Source: Pseudohoeflea sp964511625 (lineage in GTDB: Bacteria; Pseudomonadota; Alphaproteobacteria; Rhizobiales; Rhizobiaceae). Taken from it: a stretch of DNA of 64,000 nucleotides. The stretch is from NCBI GenBank assembly GCA_964511625.1, contig CAZEJG010000011.1, positions 21,541 through 85,540 on the forward strand. Reading direction: 5' to 3'. The position numbers and the translations under genes were made by a program. Below the pieces are notes generated by a model, which ran no database searches, was not told where the DNA came from, and saw only the letters and a list, made by a program, of their open reading frames with translations. Positions 8,086 to 17,691 of this stretch are shown here, piece after piece. Each line of letters opens with the position of its first letter. The stretch's first letter is position 1.

Positions 8086-10608
8086 TCAGGCGCGAAGCGC
8101 CGCATTCTCCGGATCGTAGGGGCTTTCGGCGATCACGCTCGCCTTGTGGTTCTTCCCGAGAATGCGGATTTCCAGCTCCGTGCCGAGCTCCGCATGCTCG
8201 GGCTTGACCATTGCCAGTGCGATGGACTTGCCCGTCCGAAAACCAAAGCTGCCGTGGGTCGCGCGACCGACCAGCGTGCCGTCGGGCGCGTAGATGGCTT
8301 CGTTGCCGCGTGCATCCGCATCGGTCACGCCGTGAACCTCCAGCGTGACGAAGTTCCACTTCAGCCCGTTCTCCTTCGCCTTGATCACGCCCTCGCGGCC
8401 GATGAACTCGCCCTTCTCCGGCTTGATGAAACGGTCGAGCCCGGATTCGTAGGCATTGTACTCGATCGAGAGTTCGCGCGGGATCAGCCGATAGCTCTTC
8501 TCGATCGCCATCGCCGTCATCGCGCGGATGCCGAACGGCTTGATGCCGAATTCCGCGCCGGCTTCCATCACCGCGTCGAAAATGGCGTTCTGCTGCTCGA
8601 TCGGATGATGGAGTTCCCAGCCCAGTTCGCCGACGAAGTTGACCCGCAGCGCATGCGCCGTCGCAGTCCCGATCGAGATCTGCTTGCCCGAAAGCCAGGG
8701 GAAGTTCGCATTGTCGAGCGGTGTGCGCGTCAGCTTGGCGAGCACATCGCGCGAGCGCGGGCCGGCGAGCACCAGAACGCCCCATTGCTGGGTGATCGCG
8801 TTCATCCGCACCGAACCATCGGTCGGCAGAAGCTTCTTCAGCGTGTCGTGGTCATGTGCCTCGTAGGCGCCCGCCGAGACCAGGTAATAGCCGTCCGGCT
8901 GCTTGTAGACGGTGAACTCCGCCTTCACGCCACCGCTCTTCGTCAGCAGGTGGCAGAGCGCGATGCGGCCGTTCTTCTTCGGCAGCTTGTTGGCGAGGAT
9001 GGATTCGAGCCAAGCTTCCGCTCCCGGACCGTCGATCCAGCACTTGGCAAAGGCGCTCATGTCGAGAAGGCCGACCTTCTCCTGGACCGTCTTCACCTCG
9101 TTGCCGACATGCTCGAAATAGTTCGAGCGGCGGAACGACCAGCGCTCGACGATGCGCCCGTCATCAAGGGCCGGAGCGTGGTTGTGGCAGGTCAAAACGT
9201 CCGCGCCGACGCCGAGGTCTTCGGCCGGCACTTCGTAGCCGGCGGGCGCAAACCAGTTCGGCCGCTCCCAGCCGTAGACCGAACCGAAGACCGCGCCGAG
9301 CGCCTTCATCCGGCCGTAACAGGGCGTGGTCTTGAGCGGACGCGCGGCAACGCGTTCCTCGTCCGGATAGTGGGTGGTGAAGACGTTGGCGTAGGCTTCC
9401 TCATTCTTCTCCTTAAGGTAGCCTTCGGTCGCATAGGGGCCGAAGCGGCGCGGGTCGACGCCCATCATGTCGATGGTCGGCTCACCGTCGACGATCCATT
9501 CGGCGAGCTGCCATCCGGCACCGCCGGCCGCCGTAATGCCGAAGGAATGGCCCTCGTTGAGCCAGAAGTTCTTGAGCCCCGGCGCCGGGCCGATGATCGG
9601 CGAGCCGTCCGGTGTATAGGCGATGGCGCCGTTATAGACCTTCTTGATCCCCACTTCTCCGAAAGCGGGCACGCGGGCGATGGCGGTCTCGATATGCGGC
9701 ATCAGCCGTTCGAGATCCTCCTGGAAGAGCTCGTATTCGCTGTCGTCGGTCGGACCATCCATGTAGCAGCAGGGCGCGCCGTGCTCGTAGGGTCCGAGCA
9801 AGAGACCGCCGTTCTCCTCGCGCATGTACCAGGAGGAATCGCTTTCTCGCAGCACGCCCATCTCGGGCAGGCCCTTCGACTTGCGCTCGACGATCGCCGG
9901 ATGCGGCTCGGTGACGATGTACTGGTGCTCGACCGGAATAACCGGCACGTTCAGCCCCACCATCTCGCCGGTCTTGCGGGCGAAATTGCCGGTAGCGGAA
10001 ATCACGTGTTCGGCGACGATGTCGCCCTTGTCGGTCGAGACCACCCACTTGCCGTCCTCGCGCTGCGAGATCGCGGTCACCGTCGTGTTGCGATAGATCG
10101 TGGCGCCGCGCGAACGCGCACCGCGAGCCAGCGCCTGGGTGAGGTCGGCCGGCTGGATATAGCCGTCGTCGGGATGCTGGATTGCGCCGAGAATGCCATC
10201 GGTCTCGCACAGCGGCCAGATCTCCTTGACCTGCTCCGGCGTCAGGATGTTGAGCGGAATGCCGAGCGTCTCGGCGACGCCCGCGTAATACATGTACTCA
10301 TCCCAGCGATCCCTGGTGCGCGCCAGGCGGATGTTGGTGACCTGCGAAAAGCCGACATTCATGCCGGTCTCTTCCTGCAGTTCCTGGTAGAACTTGACCG
10401 AGTAGCGATGGATCTGGCCGACCGAATAGCTCATGTTGAACAGCGGCAAAAGGCCGGCCGCGTGCCAGGTCGAGCCCGACGTCAGTTCCTTGCGCTCGAT
10501 GAGGACTGAATCGTCCCAACCCTTCTTCGCCAGATGATAGAGCGTGGAGACGCCGACGACGCCTCCGCCGATGACCACCGCGCGCGCCTCAGTCTTCATG
10601 TCAGCCAT
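8086..10608 (-). CDS. Dimethylglycine/sarcosine dehydrogenase-type FAD + GcvT oxidoreductase
   Basis: An 840-residue two-part enzyme. Residues 1-390 form a DAO-type FAD domain starting with AVVIGGGVVGVSTLYHLAKKG. His49 in STWHAAGLL is the position at which dimethylglycine and sarcosine dehydrogenases bind FAD covalently. Residues of about 430-830 form a GcvT-type folate-binding aminomethyltransferase fold (VGLLDMSAFAKCWIDGPGAEAWL; later FVGELGWELHHP). Family members oxidatively demethylate N-methylated glycines and pass the C1 unit to tetrahydrofolate. Dimethylglycine or sarcosine is the likely substrate, but close paralogues act on other N-methyl compounds. It is a single-gene unit with its own terminator and a palindrome 33 bases upstream. 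Confidence 0.85.
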   Translation of the reverse strand: MADMKTEARAVVIGGGVVGVSTLYHLAKKGWDDSVLIERKELTSGSTWHAAGLLPLFNMSYSVGQIHRYSVKFYQELQEETGMNVGFSQVTNIRLARTRDRWDEYMYYAGVAETLGIPLNILTPEQVKEIWPLCETDGILGAIQHPDDGYIQPADLTQALARGARSRGATIYRNTTVTAISQREDGKWVVSTDKGDIVAEHVISATGNFARKTGEMVGLNVPVIPVEHQYIVTEPHPAIVERKSKGLPEMGVLRESDSSWYMREENGGLLLGPYEHGAPCCYMDGPTDDSEYELFQEDLERLMPHIETAIARVPAFGEVGIKKVYNGAIAYTPDGSPIIGPAPGLKNFWLNEGHSFGITAAGGAGWQLAEWIVDGEPTIDMMGVDPRRFGPYATEGYLKEKNEEAYANVFTTHYPDEERVAARPLKTTPCYGRMKALGAVFGSVYGWERPNWFAPAGYEVPAEDLGVGADVLTCHNHAPALDDGRIVERWSFRRSNYFEHVGNEVKTVQEKVGLLDMSAFAKCWIDGPGAEAWLESILANKLPKKNGRIALCHLLTKSGGVKAEFTVYKQPDGYYLVSAGAYEAHDHDTLKKLLPTDGSVRMNAITQQWGVLVLAGPRSRDVLAKLTRTPLDNANFPWLSGKQISIGTATAHALRVNFVGELGWELHHPIEQQNAIFDAVMEAGAEFGIKPFGIRAMTAMAIEKSYRLIPRELSIEYNAYESGLDRFIKPEKGEFIGREGVIKAKENGLKWNFVTLEVHGVTDADARGNEAIYAPDGTLVGRATHGSFGFRTGKSIALAMVKPEHAELGTELEIRILGKNHKASVIAESPYDPENAALRA

Positions 10609-10640
10609 ATGATTGTCGTCCCGTCTTCCGGCCTGGAAAG

Positions 10641-10656
10641 TTCCACATTATGCGGA
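10641..10656. promoter_or_regulatory. Palindromic operator-like site upstream of the dehydrogenase
   Basis: TTCCACATTATGCGGA is a near-perfect odd-centred palindrome (TCCRCAT-A-ATGYGGA). It lies 33 bases upstream of the ATG at 10608, where a repressor would block transcription. The form resembles IclR-type operators. No IclR gene is in the window, so the regulator is unknown. Confidence 0.35.
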
Positions 10657-10762
10657 CTATGCAGCGCGGAAAAGTCACCCTGCCGCCTGTTTGCGACATG
10701 GGCGAAAGCAGGGACGACAAGGCCGATGACGGAAGCGGAAGCGACGGGTGCGAACCAGCGCA

Positions 10763-11275
10763 TCAGAGCCCGGAGCTGGCCTCTTCACGCTCGATCGTCG
10801 CTCTCAGTTCTTCGATCTCGCTTTCGGCAAAGACGCGTATGCCCGCGCCCTTGAGCCGCGCGGCCACCACGCCCGTGCCCTCTATGCGGGTCCCGTCGAA
10901 TCGGCCGGCATGGACATGGCGCGAACCGCAGGAGGGGCTGCCGTCGGTCATCAGGGCGTAGCGGCAACCGCTGTTCAGCGCGAGGTCGACAGCAAGGTCC
11001 GCACCACTCAGAAAGGCTTCGGTGACGTCGCCGCCGGTGTTCTCCCGGATACGGGCCGTGCCGGCGAGTACGGCCGCGGCATCGGCGCCCGGCTCGATCT
11101 CCGCCGGCGGACGCGGCACCGGCAGCCCGGCAGCCATTTCGGGACACATCGTGACGATCCGCCCCTCCCCGCGCCATTGCTCGATCAGCGGATGCGCCAA
11201 CGGCTTGGCCCGACCGTCATAGCGCACGGCATGGCCGAGCAGGCAGGCGCTGACGAAGATTCTCGCTCTTTCCAT
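10763..11275 (-). CDS. DUF523 (YbbK-type) protein
   Basis: A 170-residue protein that begins with the DUF523 hallmark VSACLLGHAVRYDGRAK. It continues with CPEMAAGLPVPRPPAEI and ends with the paired motif DGSPSCGSRHVHAGRFDGT. The conserved cysteines in SACLLG, CPE and SPSCG suggest metal or thiol chemistry, but no member has a firm function known to me. The ATG at 11275 starts exactly at the family domain; the longer frame from 11332 adds an unrelated 19-residue extension. It is a short monocistronic gene in the same direction as the dehydrogenase. Confidence 0.85.
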   Translation of the reverse strand: MERARIFVSACLLGHAVRYDGRAKPLAHPLIEQWRGEGRIVTMCPEMAAGLPVPRPPAEIEPGADAAAVLAGTARIRENTGGDVTEAFLSGADLAVDLALNSGCRYALMTDGSPSCGSRHVHAGRFDGTRIEGTGVVAARLKGAGIRVFAESEIEELRATIEREEASSGL

Positions 11276-11370
11276 GCGCCGACAATAAACCCCGGCGCCG
11301 TCCTGCGACAGCACCGGGGTCGGGTTATGCATCGAATTTCGGTGTGGGCCGAGCGCCCGTCAGCTCACGG

Positions 11371-11634
11371 TCACTTGATGACCGCCGAGCCTCCGACGAT
11401 ATCGACCGTCTCCGAGCCCGAAAGGGTTTCGCGGTCACCCGAAGGCATGGTGATGAAGCAGCCGGCCGGGCAGATATCCACCTTGGCGCCGGGTTCGACT
11501 GCCACTTCGCGCTGGGCACCGTCCTCGGTGACGACCAGCACCTGCGCATCGGCGTCCTTGTTGGTGACGCTCGCGGCGAATGCGCCGCCCGCGGTCATCG
11601 CAAGCACCGAAAGGGTAAGCATTACTGTCTTCAT
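11371..11634 (-). CDS. Small secreted protein, unknown function
   Basis: An 87-residue protein with a clear Sec signal peptide (MKTVMLTLSVLAMTAGGAFA, cleavage near AFA-AS). The mature part is about 66 residues with a single CPAGC motif (ICPAGCFITMP), probably a periplasmic disulfide. No family is recognised. The start was set at the ATG preceding the signal peptide; the frame extends eight codons further upstream. It is read in the same direction as the MscS channel gene upstream of it, 91 bases away, so the two may share a transcript. Confidence 0.7.
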   Translation of the reverse strand: MKTVMLTLSVLAMTAGGAFAASVTNKDADAQVLVVTEDGAQREVAVEPGAKVDICPAGCFITMPSGDRETLSGSETVDIVGGSAVIK

Positions 11635-11725
11635 CCGTTTGTCCTCACCTGCCGGCATCTGCCGGTTGCTGATATGGCTGCTTTTCTAACGCTCCGAAAC
11701 TGAACGTAAGCTGAATGCCTTTCTG

Positions 11726-14230
11726 TCACATTTCCGAAGGGTCGCTGTCGGGCGCGGCGCGCCGCACCCGCTTGCGCTTGCGCGGCGCGGGCACGTCGTC
11801 CGTTTCGACGACCTCGGCCTTCTCCGCGAACTTCCTGAGCAGCTCCGCAGGCGCGTCCTTGACCGAGAAGTTGACGTCGGTCTGCGGGAACGGGATTTCG
11901 ATGCCTTCTTCCTTGAACCGCTTGTAGATGGCGACGCGCAGATCGTTCTTCACGCCCATGCCGTTGAGCACGTCTGCGAGAAAGACCTTGAGCACGAAGT
12001 CGAGCGACGAGGCACCGAAGTTGACGAAGTGGACAACCGGTTCCGGATTGCGCAGCACCATTTCATGGGCAAGCGCGATCTCCTCCAGGATCCTGAGAAC
12101 CTTTTCCGGATCGGCGGAATAGCTGACACCGACCTCGATATCGGCGCGACCGACGCTGTTGCGGTGGTTCCAGTTGCCGACCACGCCGTTGATCAGTTCG
12201 GAGTTCGGCACGATGAGCGACTGGCGCTGGAAGGTCTCGATCTCGGTCGCTCGTACGGAGATCCGCTTGACGAAGCCCTGCGTCGTTCCGGTTTCCACCC
12301 AGTCGCCCACCTTGAACGGCCTTTCGGCAAGCAGGATGAGGCCCGAGACAAAATTCGAGACGATGTTCTGCAGGCCGAAACCGATACCGAGCGAGAGGGC
12401 ACCGGCGACGATGGCGAGGCTCGACAGGTTGATGCCGGCCGCCAGGATGCCGATGAGGCCTGCGATCGCAACGCCCAGATAGCCGACGCCGGTGGAGATG
12501 GAGTTGCGGACGCCGGGATCCATGCGGCTGCGGGCCAACACGTGGCTGTCGAGCCAGCGCTCGAACTTACGAGTCCCGAAAAGGCCGAACAGGAACAGGA
12601 GGATACCGACGAGAATGCCGGTCAGGGAGATCGATATCCCGCCAATGCGAATATCGGTGAAGGCGCGATACACCCAGAGCTGGATGTCCTGGATCTGGAA
12701 CCCCCATTGCAGGAGGATCAGCGGCAGACCGAAAGCGAGCACAAGGAAATAGATGACGAGTCCGAAGGCCAGACCGATCCGGTCCATCGAGCCCGCGGAA
12801 GGGTCGAAGCGCGACTTGACGAACCGCCCGATCGTCGTCCCGTCGAAAGCCCCCTGCTCCATCGTCGCCTGTCCGGAGAGGAAGCCGATATACATCATCG
12901 CCAGGATTGCGCCGGTCAGCAGGATCTGCGCCGAGACGAATTTCGACAGTCCGACATAGCCGATCAGCGACAGCGCCACCATGCCGACGCCTGAGATCAC
13001 GAGCAGCACCTTGAGGATCTGCGGCCAGGACCGCGACGGATCGGCCGGGTTGCCGGACTGGGAGATCATCGGCCTGACGCGAGCAGTCGCTGTCAGGATC
13101 AAACCGACGATGATCGTCGCAAAGAAGCTCTTGGCGACCGTGAGCACCACCGGCGACCCCAGCGTCTCGCTGACGCTGCCCAGCACATAGTCGATGGCAT
13201 TGACCAGGGCCATCAGCACGATCAGGTAATAGACGCGACGTGCGCCCTTGTTGGAGAATCCGATCAGCCGCCACTGCGGCTTGTGCGGTGCCAGAATGGC
13301 CTTGGCGACACGGCTGACGAAAGTCACCACCAGGATCGCGGCAAAAAGCCCGGCGAGCATCTTCGTGATGTCGCCGCGCAGCACGGCAAAATTCGTAAAC
13401 AGCAGAAGCGTCGCGCCGAAGACGACGGTCAGCGCCAGTGTGGGGATGACGACCGACCAGAACGCCACCGTCAGCCGCTCGAGATATCCCGGCTCCGCCA
13501 CATGCGCGTCGCGCTCGATGAAACGACCGAAGAAGCGGAAGGAGAAGAGAACGACGACGAGTGTGACGAGCGTGGACAGGAAGGTCGCCGCCATCAGCTG
13601 GTTGAACTTGAACGACCAGACGAAATTGAACCAGCTGGAGACGACCCGCTGGAGATTGCGACTTTCGACCGCAAGTGCGGCGCTGGCCTCCTCGAAGAAG
13701 GAGCCGGTGATCTCCGAGCGTTTGAGAAGCGTTTGGGTGAAGAGGTTGCGCCGCGTTTCGGTGATCTGGTCGCCGAGTTCGTTGGCGCGTATCGAGATCG
13801 TCTCGGCCCGTCCCGTCAGCGTGTTGATGACGCTGCGCTCCTGCGTCAAACGGGAGCGCTGTGCCTTGGTTTCGGCCGGTTCCTCCGGCTCGTCCGGCCC
13901 GGGCGGAGCGCCCAGAAGATCGAGACGCGATTTCACCTCGGTCAGCCGCGGTCTGAGGCTCACGCCGACATCGATCATCTTGCGCGACAGGTCTTCCAGC
14001 TGGAGCTTGAGGTCGATCAGCTTGGTGTCGTCGCTGGCGTCTTCCTGGACCTGGCTCTGGATCGTGGTGAGCTTGCGATCCGCCGCATCGAGCTCGTCCT
14101 GCGCCGACTGCACGGTCGGCGAGAGGTCGATGTCCACACGCGGATCCTGCGCGGCTGCCGCGCCCGCAAAGACGAGCAGCGTCGCCAGCATCACGAACCG
14201 GATCACGCGCACGCCATAGCTCACACTCAT
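11726..14230 (-). CDS. Mechanosensitive ion channel, MscS family with DUF3772 domain
   Basis: About 834 residues. A signal peptide (cleavage near AAAAQD) is followed by a coiled-coil periplasmic region with a DUF3772-type segment, then about ten membrane helices. The C-terminal MscS module includes the pore-lining helix region SLGIGFGLQNIVSNFVSGLIL and the beta-domain motif ERPFKVGDWVE. Channels of this large type open on hypo-osmotic shock and release solutes. The ATG at 14230 has a gaagggcgaga ribosome site; three in-frame ATGs from 14254 are alternatives without one. The C-terminus is cytoplasmic and rich in basic residues (PRKRKRVRRAA). Confidence 0.9.
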   Translation of the reverse strand: MSVSYGVRVIRFVMLATLLVFAGAAAAQDPRVDIDLSPTVQSAQDELDAADRKLTTIQSQVQEDASDDTKLIDLKLQLEDLSRKMIDVGVSLRPRLTEVKSRLDLLGAPPGPDEPEEPAETKAQRSRLTQERSVINTLTGRAETISIRANELGDQITETRRNLFTQTLLKRSEITGSFFEEASAALAVESRNLQRVVSSWFNFVWSFKFNQLMAATFLSTLVTLVVVLFSFRFFGRFIERDAHVAEPGYLERLTVAFWSVVIPTLALTVVFGATLLLFTNFAVLRGDITKMLAGLFAAILVVTFVSRVAKAILAPHKPQWRLIGFSNKGARRVYYLIVLMALVNAIDYVLGSVSETLGSPVVLTVAKSFFATIIVGLILTATARVRPMISQSGNPADPSRSWPQILKVLLVISGVGMVALSLIGYVGLSKFVSAQILLTGAILAMMYIGFLSGQATMEQGAFDGTTIGRFVKSRFDPSAGSMDRIGLAFGLVIYFLVLAFGLPLILLQWGFQIQDIQLWVYRAFTDIRIGGISISLTGILVGILLFLFGLFGTRKFERWLDSHVLARSRMDPGVRNSISTGVGYLGVAIAGLIGILAAGINLSSLAIVAGALSLGIGFGLQNIVSNFVSGLILLAERPFKVGDWVETGTTQGFVKRISVRATEIETFQRQSLIVPNSELINGVVGNWNHRNSVGRADIEVGVSYSADPEKVLRILEEIALAHEMVLRNPEPVVHFVNFGASSLDFVLKVFLADVLNGMGVKNDLRVAIYKRFKEEGIEIPFPQTDVNFSVKDAPAELLRKFAEKAEVVETDDVPAPRKRKRVRRAAPDSDPSEM

Positions 14231-14317
14231 TCTCGCCCTTCCGGCCATCATCATGGGAGTATCTCTTAGCTCAAAGGGTCCGGGGTGAGAACCACGCGCG
14301 CGCGGCCCTCACATCAA

Positions 14318-14863
14318 TCAGAACCCGGCTCCGGGCTTTGCGAGATAAGCCTCCTCTTCCGGCGTGTTCTCGCGGCCGAGAATGGCATTTCGATGGGGAA
14401 AACGGCCATAGGTCTCGATCACCTCACGATGTTTGATCGCATAGTCGAGATAATCGTCGTTCCCGAGTGCGGTAAACAGCTCGACCGACCGCTTCTGGTC
14501 CTCCATCCGTTCCGAATGTTCGAACGGCATGTAGAAGAAGGCGCGACGGGAGGTATCGACCTGCTTGTCGAGGCCGGTTGCAACGACATAGCGCGCTTCC
14601 GTGAGCGCCAGTCCGTCTGTGGCGAAGGAATGGGGACTGCCGCGGAACATGTTGCGGGGAAACTGGTCGAAAACGATGATCAGCGCCAGCCGCGCGTCGG
14701 CCGACTGGTGCCAATCCTCGGGGATCTCCGAGGACAGTGCCAGATGCAGGTCGAGAAACCTCTCGCGGATCTGCGCGTCGATCTCGTCCTTCTTGACGAA
14801 CCACTCTTCGCGGCTCAGCTGGTTGAACCAGAAATCGAGGACGCTTGCGGGCGTTTCGGTCAT
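14318..14863 (-). CDS. DUF924 family protein
   Basis: A 181-residue protein that matches DUF924 throughout. It begins with VLDFWFN and has EIPEDWHQSADARLALIIVFDQFPRNMFRGSP with the family's DQFPRN signature. The later FFYMPFEHSE and HREVIETYGRFPHRN segments are also typical. The fold is all-helical and TPR-like. No biochemical role is established. A ggaggaaaa ribosome site immediately precedes the ATG. It lies between the channel gene and a divergently read HAD phosphatase. Confidence 0.88.
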   Translation of the reverse strand: MTETPASVLDFWFNQLSREEWFVKKDEIDAQIRERFLDLHLALSSEIPEDWHQSADARLALIIVFDQFPRNMFRGSPHSFATDGLALTEARYVVATGLDKQVDTSRRAFFYMPFEHSERMEDQKRSVELFTALGNDDYLDYAIKHREVIETYGRFPHRNAILGRENTPEEEAYLAKPGAGF

Positions 14864-14973
14864 TTTTCCTCCCTGGCCCGCACGGTCGTCACCGATGGCG
14901 GGCTGTTTTTACAGGCGGCAATCTGTGCCACATAACGCTACGATTAACTAGCATTCTTCCCACGGAGATCGCC

Positions 14974-15681
14974 ATGCCGGGCAGATTGACCACCATCGGT
15001 TTCGATGCCGACGACACGCTCTGGCAGAACGAGCGCTTCTTCCGTTTCACCGAGGAGGAGTTCGCCCGGCTGTTGTCGGAGCATGGCGACCACGGCGCGA
15101 TCTCCGCCCGCCTGCTCGAGGCCGAGCGCCGCAATCTCGGCCATTACGGTTTCGGCGCCAAGGGGTTCACGCTCTCGATGATCGAGACCGCAATCGAAGT
15201 GACCGAGGGCCGCGCCCCGGCGAGCGTCATCTCGCGCATCCTCGAAATCGGCCGCGACCTGATGGATCATCCGCTCGAAACGCTGCCGGGCGTAAGCGAG
15301 ACGCTGGAAGCGCTCGCAGGCGACTACACCATCGTTCTGATCACCAAGGGCGATCTCTTCCACCAGGAGAAGAAGCTCGCGCAATCAGGCCTCGGCGACT
15401 TCTTCGATGCGGTCGAGATCGTTTCAGACAAGAAACCAGCGACTTACGCGACCTTGTTCGCTCGCCATGGGCACGGGGCGGAGAAGGCCATGATGGTCGG
15501 TAACTCGCTCAAGTCCGACGTCATTCCGGCGATCGAGGCCGGCGGATGGGGCGTGCATGTGCCGCACGAACTCACCTGGGCACTCGAACATGCCGACACA
15601 CCGGACGGTGCCGAGCGCTTCCGCGAGATCGCCTCGCTTGCCGAATTGCCCGAGTTGGTCTCCGCGATCGCCCGGAGCTAG
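14974..15681 (+). CDS. HAD-superfamily hydrolase
   Basis: A 235-residue HAD hydrolase with the nucleophile motif DADDTLW at residues 11-17. An alpha-helical cap sits at roughly 20-90. Motif II is at LITKGD, the motif III lysines at SDKKPATYA, and motif IV at MVGNSLKSDVIPA. The substrate cannot be told; small phosphomonoesters such as sugar or nucleotide phosphates are usual. The ATG at 14974 was chosen because it begins the HAD fold and follows a cggag site; the frame is open further upstream. It converges on the methylcrotonyl-CoA carboxylase alpha gene with a ten-base gap. Confidence 0.85.
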   Translation: MPGRLTTIGFDADDTLWQNERFFRFTEEEFARLLSEHGDHGAISARLLEAERRNLGHYGFGAKGFTLSMIETAIEVTEGRAPASVISRILEIGRDLMDHPLETLPGVSETLEALAGDYTIVLITKGDLFHQEKKLAQSGLGDFFDAVEIVSDKKPATYATLFARHGHGAEKAMMVGNSLKSDVIPAIEAGGWGVHVPHELTWALEHADTPDGAERFREIASLAELPELVSAIARS

Positions 15682-15690
15682 AGTCAGGAG

Positions 15691-17691
15691 CTAGGCGGCC
15701 TGCTCTTCGGCTTCGAGCGTGATCAGCACCGCGCCGTCGCTGACCTGGGCGCCCGCTTCCACTCTGACCTCGCCGACGATCCCGTCGCGCGGCGCCGAAA
15801 GCGTCATCTCCATCTTCATAGCTTCCATGACGATCAGCGTCTCGCCGGCCTTCACGGTCTGACCGACACTTGCGGTGACTTCCTTGACGACACCCGGCAT
15901 CGGCGCGGACACAGTGTCCCCGCCAAGAGCCGCATCTCGTGCCCGCTCGGTCTTCGGCAGCGCCCGCACATGCGCCACGCCTTCTTCGAAAACCGTGATG
16001 CCATCCGAAAGCCGGGCGATCCGCACCGCCTTGCGTCTCCCTCCGACGAAGGCGGTCCATGTCGGTCCATTATCCTGACGTGTCAGCGCCGAGAGGTCGA
16101 CAGGCTCGGCAAGCGTATGGCCCGACACCCGCCAGTCGCGGGCCCCGGTTCGCGTGATGGTATAGGCCGCGCTCTCGCCCTCGTGGGACAGCCGAACATC
16201 GCGCTGCGGCTTACCCCAATTCTCCCAAGGGCCGATGAGGACCGACGGATCGGACGACGTCTTCTCCCGCTCCGCCATGCCCGAAACGGCGACGGCCATG
16301 AAGGCGAGCACCTCGTCGGGCGTGTCCACCGAACTCACCAGATCCTCCAGATGACGATCGATCATGCCGGTATCGAGCCGCTCGCCGGCGAAATCCGCCT
16401 GGCCGAGCAGCCGGACGAGAAAGCCGATATTGGTGACCGTGCCGGCAATTTCCGTGCGCGACAGGCCGCCGGCCAGTTGCGCGATTGCCTCTGCACGCGT
16501 TGGTGCGTGGACGATCGCCTTGGCGATCATCGGATCATAGAAAGGCGTGATCGTGTCGCCCTCGGCAACGCCGGTATCGACCCGCATGCCCTCGGCGAAA
16601 TGCAGATGTCCGATCGTGCCGACCGCGGGCAGGAAGCCCTTGGCGGCGTCCTCGGCATAGATCCGCGTCTCCACCGCATGGCCGGAGATCGACAACTCCT
16701 CCTGCCGCTTCGGCAGTCTCTCGCCGCGTGCCACGCGGATCTGCCATTCGACCAGATCGAGCCCGGTGATGGCTTCCGTCACCGGATGCTCCACCTGCAG
16801 CCGCGTGTTCATCTCCATGAACCAGAAACGATCCGGCCGCAGGCCCTCGGACGCGTCGACGATGAATTCCACCGTACCAGCGCCACGATAGCCGATCGCC
16901 TGTGCGGCCTTGACCGCCGCCTCGCCCATCGCCTTGCGCATCTCGTCCGTCATGCCGGGCGCGGGCGCTTCCTCGATCACCTTCTGGTGGCGGCGCTGCG
17001 CCGAGCAGTCGCGCTCGAAGAGGTGGACGACATTGCCGTGGCTGTCGCCGAAGACCTGGATCTCGATATGGCGCGGCGTGGCGACGAATTTCTCCACCAG
17101 CACCCGGTCGTCGCCGAAGGAGGCTTTCGCCTCGCGCTTGGCCGAGGACAGCGCGGCCGGGAAATCGGCCTGGTCGTCGACACGCCGCATCCCCTTACCG
17201 CCGCCGCCGGCGCGCGCCTTGATGAGCACCGGGAAGCCGATCTCGTTGGCCTTGCCGGAGAGCACGACGAGTTCCTGCGCCTCGCCGTGATAGCCCGGCA
17301 CCACCGGGACCTTGGCCTTTTCCATCAGCCGCTTGGCCGCGTCCTTCAACCCCATCGCGCGGATCGCGTCAGCAGACGGCCCGATGAAGATCAGTCCCGT
17401 CCGCTCGACCGCTTCCACGAAACCGGGATTCTCGGACAGAAATCCGTAGCCCGGATGGATCGCCTCCGCCCCGGTCACCCGCGCCGCCTCAATGATCGCC
17501 GCGATATCGAGATAGCTTTCTGCCGCCGGCGCCGGCCCGATGCGGACGGCCTCGTCGGCCATTTTCACATGCAGCGCATCGCGGTCGGCATCGGAGAAGA
17601 CGGCGACGGTCGCGATACCCATCCGCCGCGCGGTCTTGATGACCCGGCAGGCGATCTCGCCGCGATTGGCAATGAGGATTTTGGTGATCAT
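15691..17691 (-). CDS. liuD: Methylcrotonyl-CoA carboxylase biotin-carboxylase (alpha) subunit
   Basis: A 666-residue biotin-dependent carboxylase subunit. Residues 1-450 are the ATP-grasp biotin carboxylase (ILIANRGEIACRVI, HPGYGFLSENPGF, KARAGGGGKGMR). A linker domain follows, then a C-terminal biotinyl carrier domain whose lysine lies in VMEAMKMEM near residue 628. With the beta subunit at 18.4-20.1 kb and isovaleryl-CoA dehydrogenase at 20.6 kb, the step is carboxylation of 3-methylcrotonyl-CoA in leucine breakdown. Its ATG overlaps the stop of the upstream PIN toxin gene by four bases (ATGA), so translation may be coupled. Hydratase (liuC) and lyase (liuE) genes are not in the window. 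Geranyl- or propionyl-CoA are less likely alternative substrates. Confidence 0.88.
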   Translation of the reverse strand: MITKILIANRGEIACRVIKTARRMGIATVAVFSDADRDALHVKMADEAVRIGPAPAAESYLDIAAIIEAARVTGAEAIHPGYGFLSENPGFVEAVERTGLIFIGPSADAIRAMGLKDAAKRLMEKAKVPVVPGYHGEAQELVVLSGKANEIGFPVLIKARAGGGGKGMRRVDDQADFPAALSSAKREAKASFGDDRVLVEKFVATPRHIEIQVFGDSHGNVVHLFERDCSAQRRHQKVIEEAPAPGMTDEMRKAMGEAAVKAAQAIGYRGAGTVEFIVDASEGLRPDRFWFMEMNTRLQVEHPVTEAITGLDLVEWQIRVARGERLPKRQEELSISGHAVETRIYAEDAAKGFLPAVGTIGHLHFAEGMRVDTGVAEGDTITPFYDPMIAKAIVHAPTRAEAIAQLAGGLSRTEIAGTVTNIGFLVRLLGQADFAGERLDTGMIDRHLEDLVSSVDTPDEVLAFMAVAVSGMAEREKTSSDPSVLIGPWENWGKPQRDVRLSHEGESAAYTITRTGARDWRVSGHTLAEPVDLSALTRQDNGPTWTAFVGGRRKAVRIARLSDGITVFEEGVAHVRALPKTERARDAALGGDTVSAPMPGVVKEVTASVGQTVKAGETLIVMEAMKMEMTLSAPRDGIVGEVRVEAGAQVSDGAVLITLEAEEQAA

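Noticed and set aside
8074..10509. 811-residue plus-strand frame
   Set aside because: It is the mirror of the dimethylglycine-dehydrogenase gene. That gene has full FAD and GcvT motifs; the mirror has none and is very Arg-rich.
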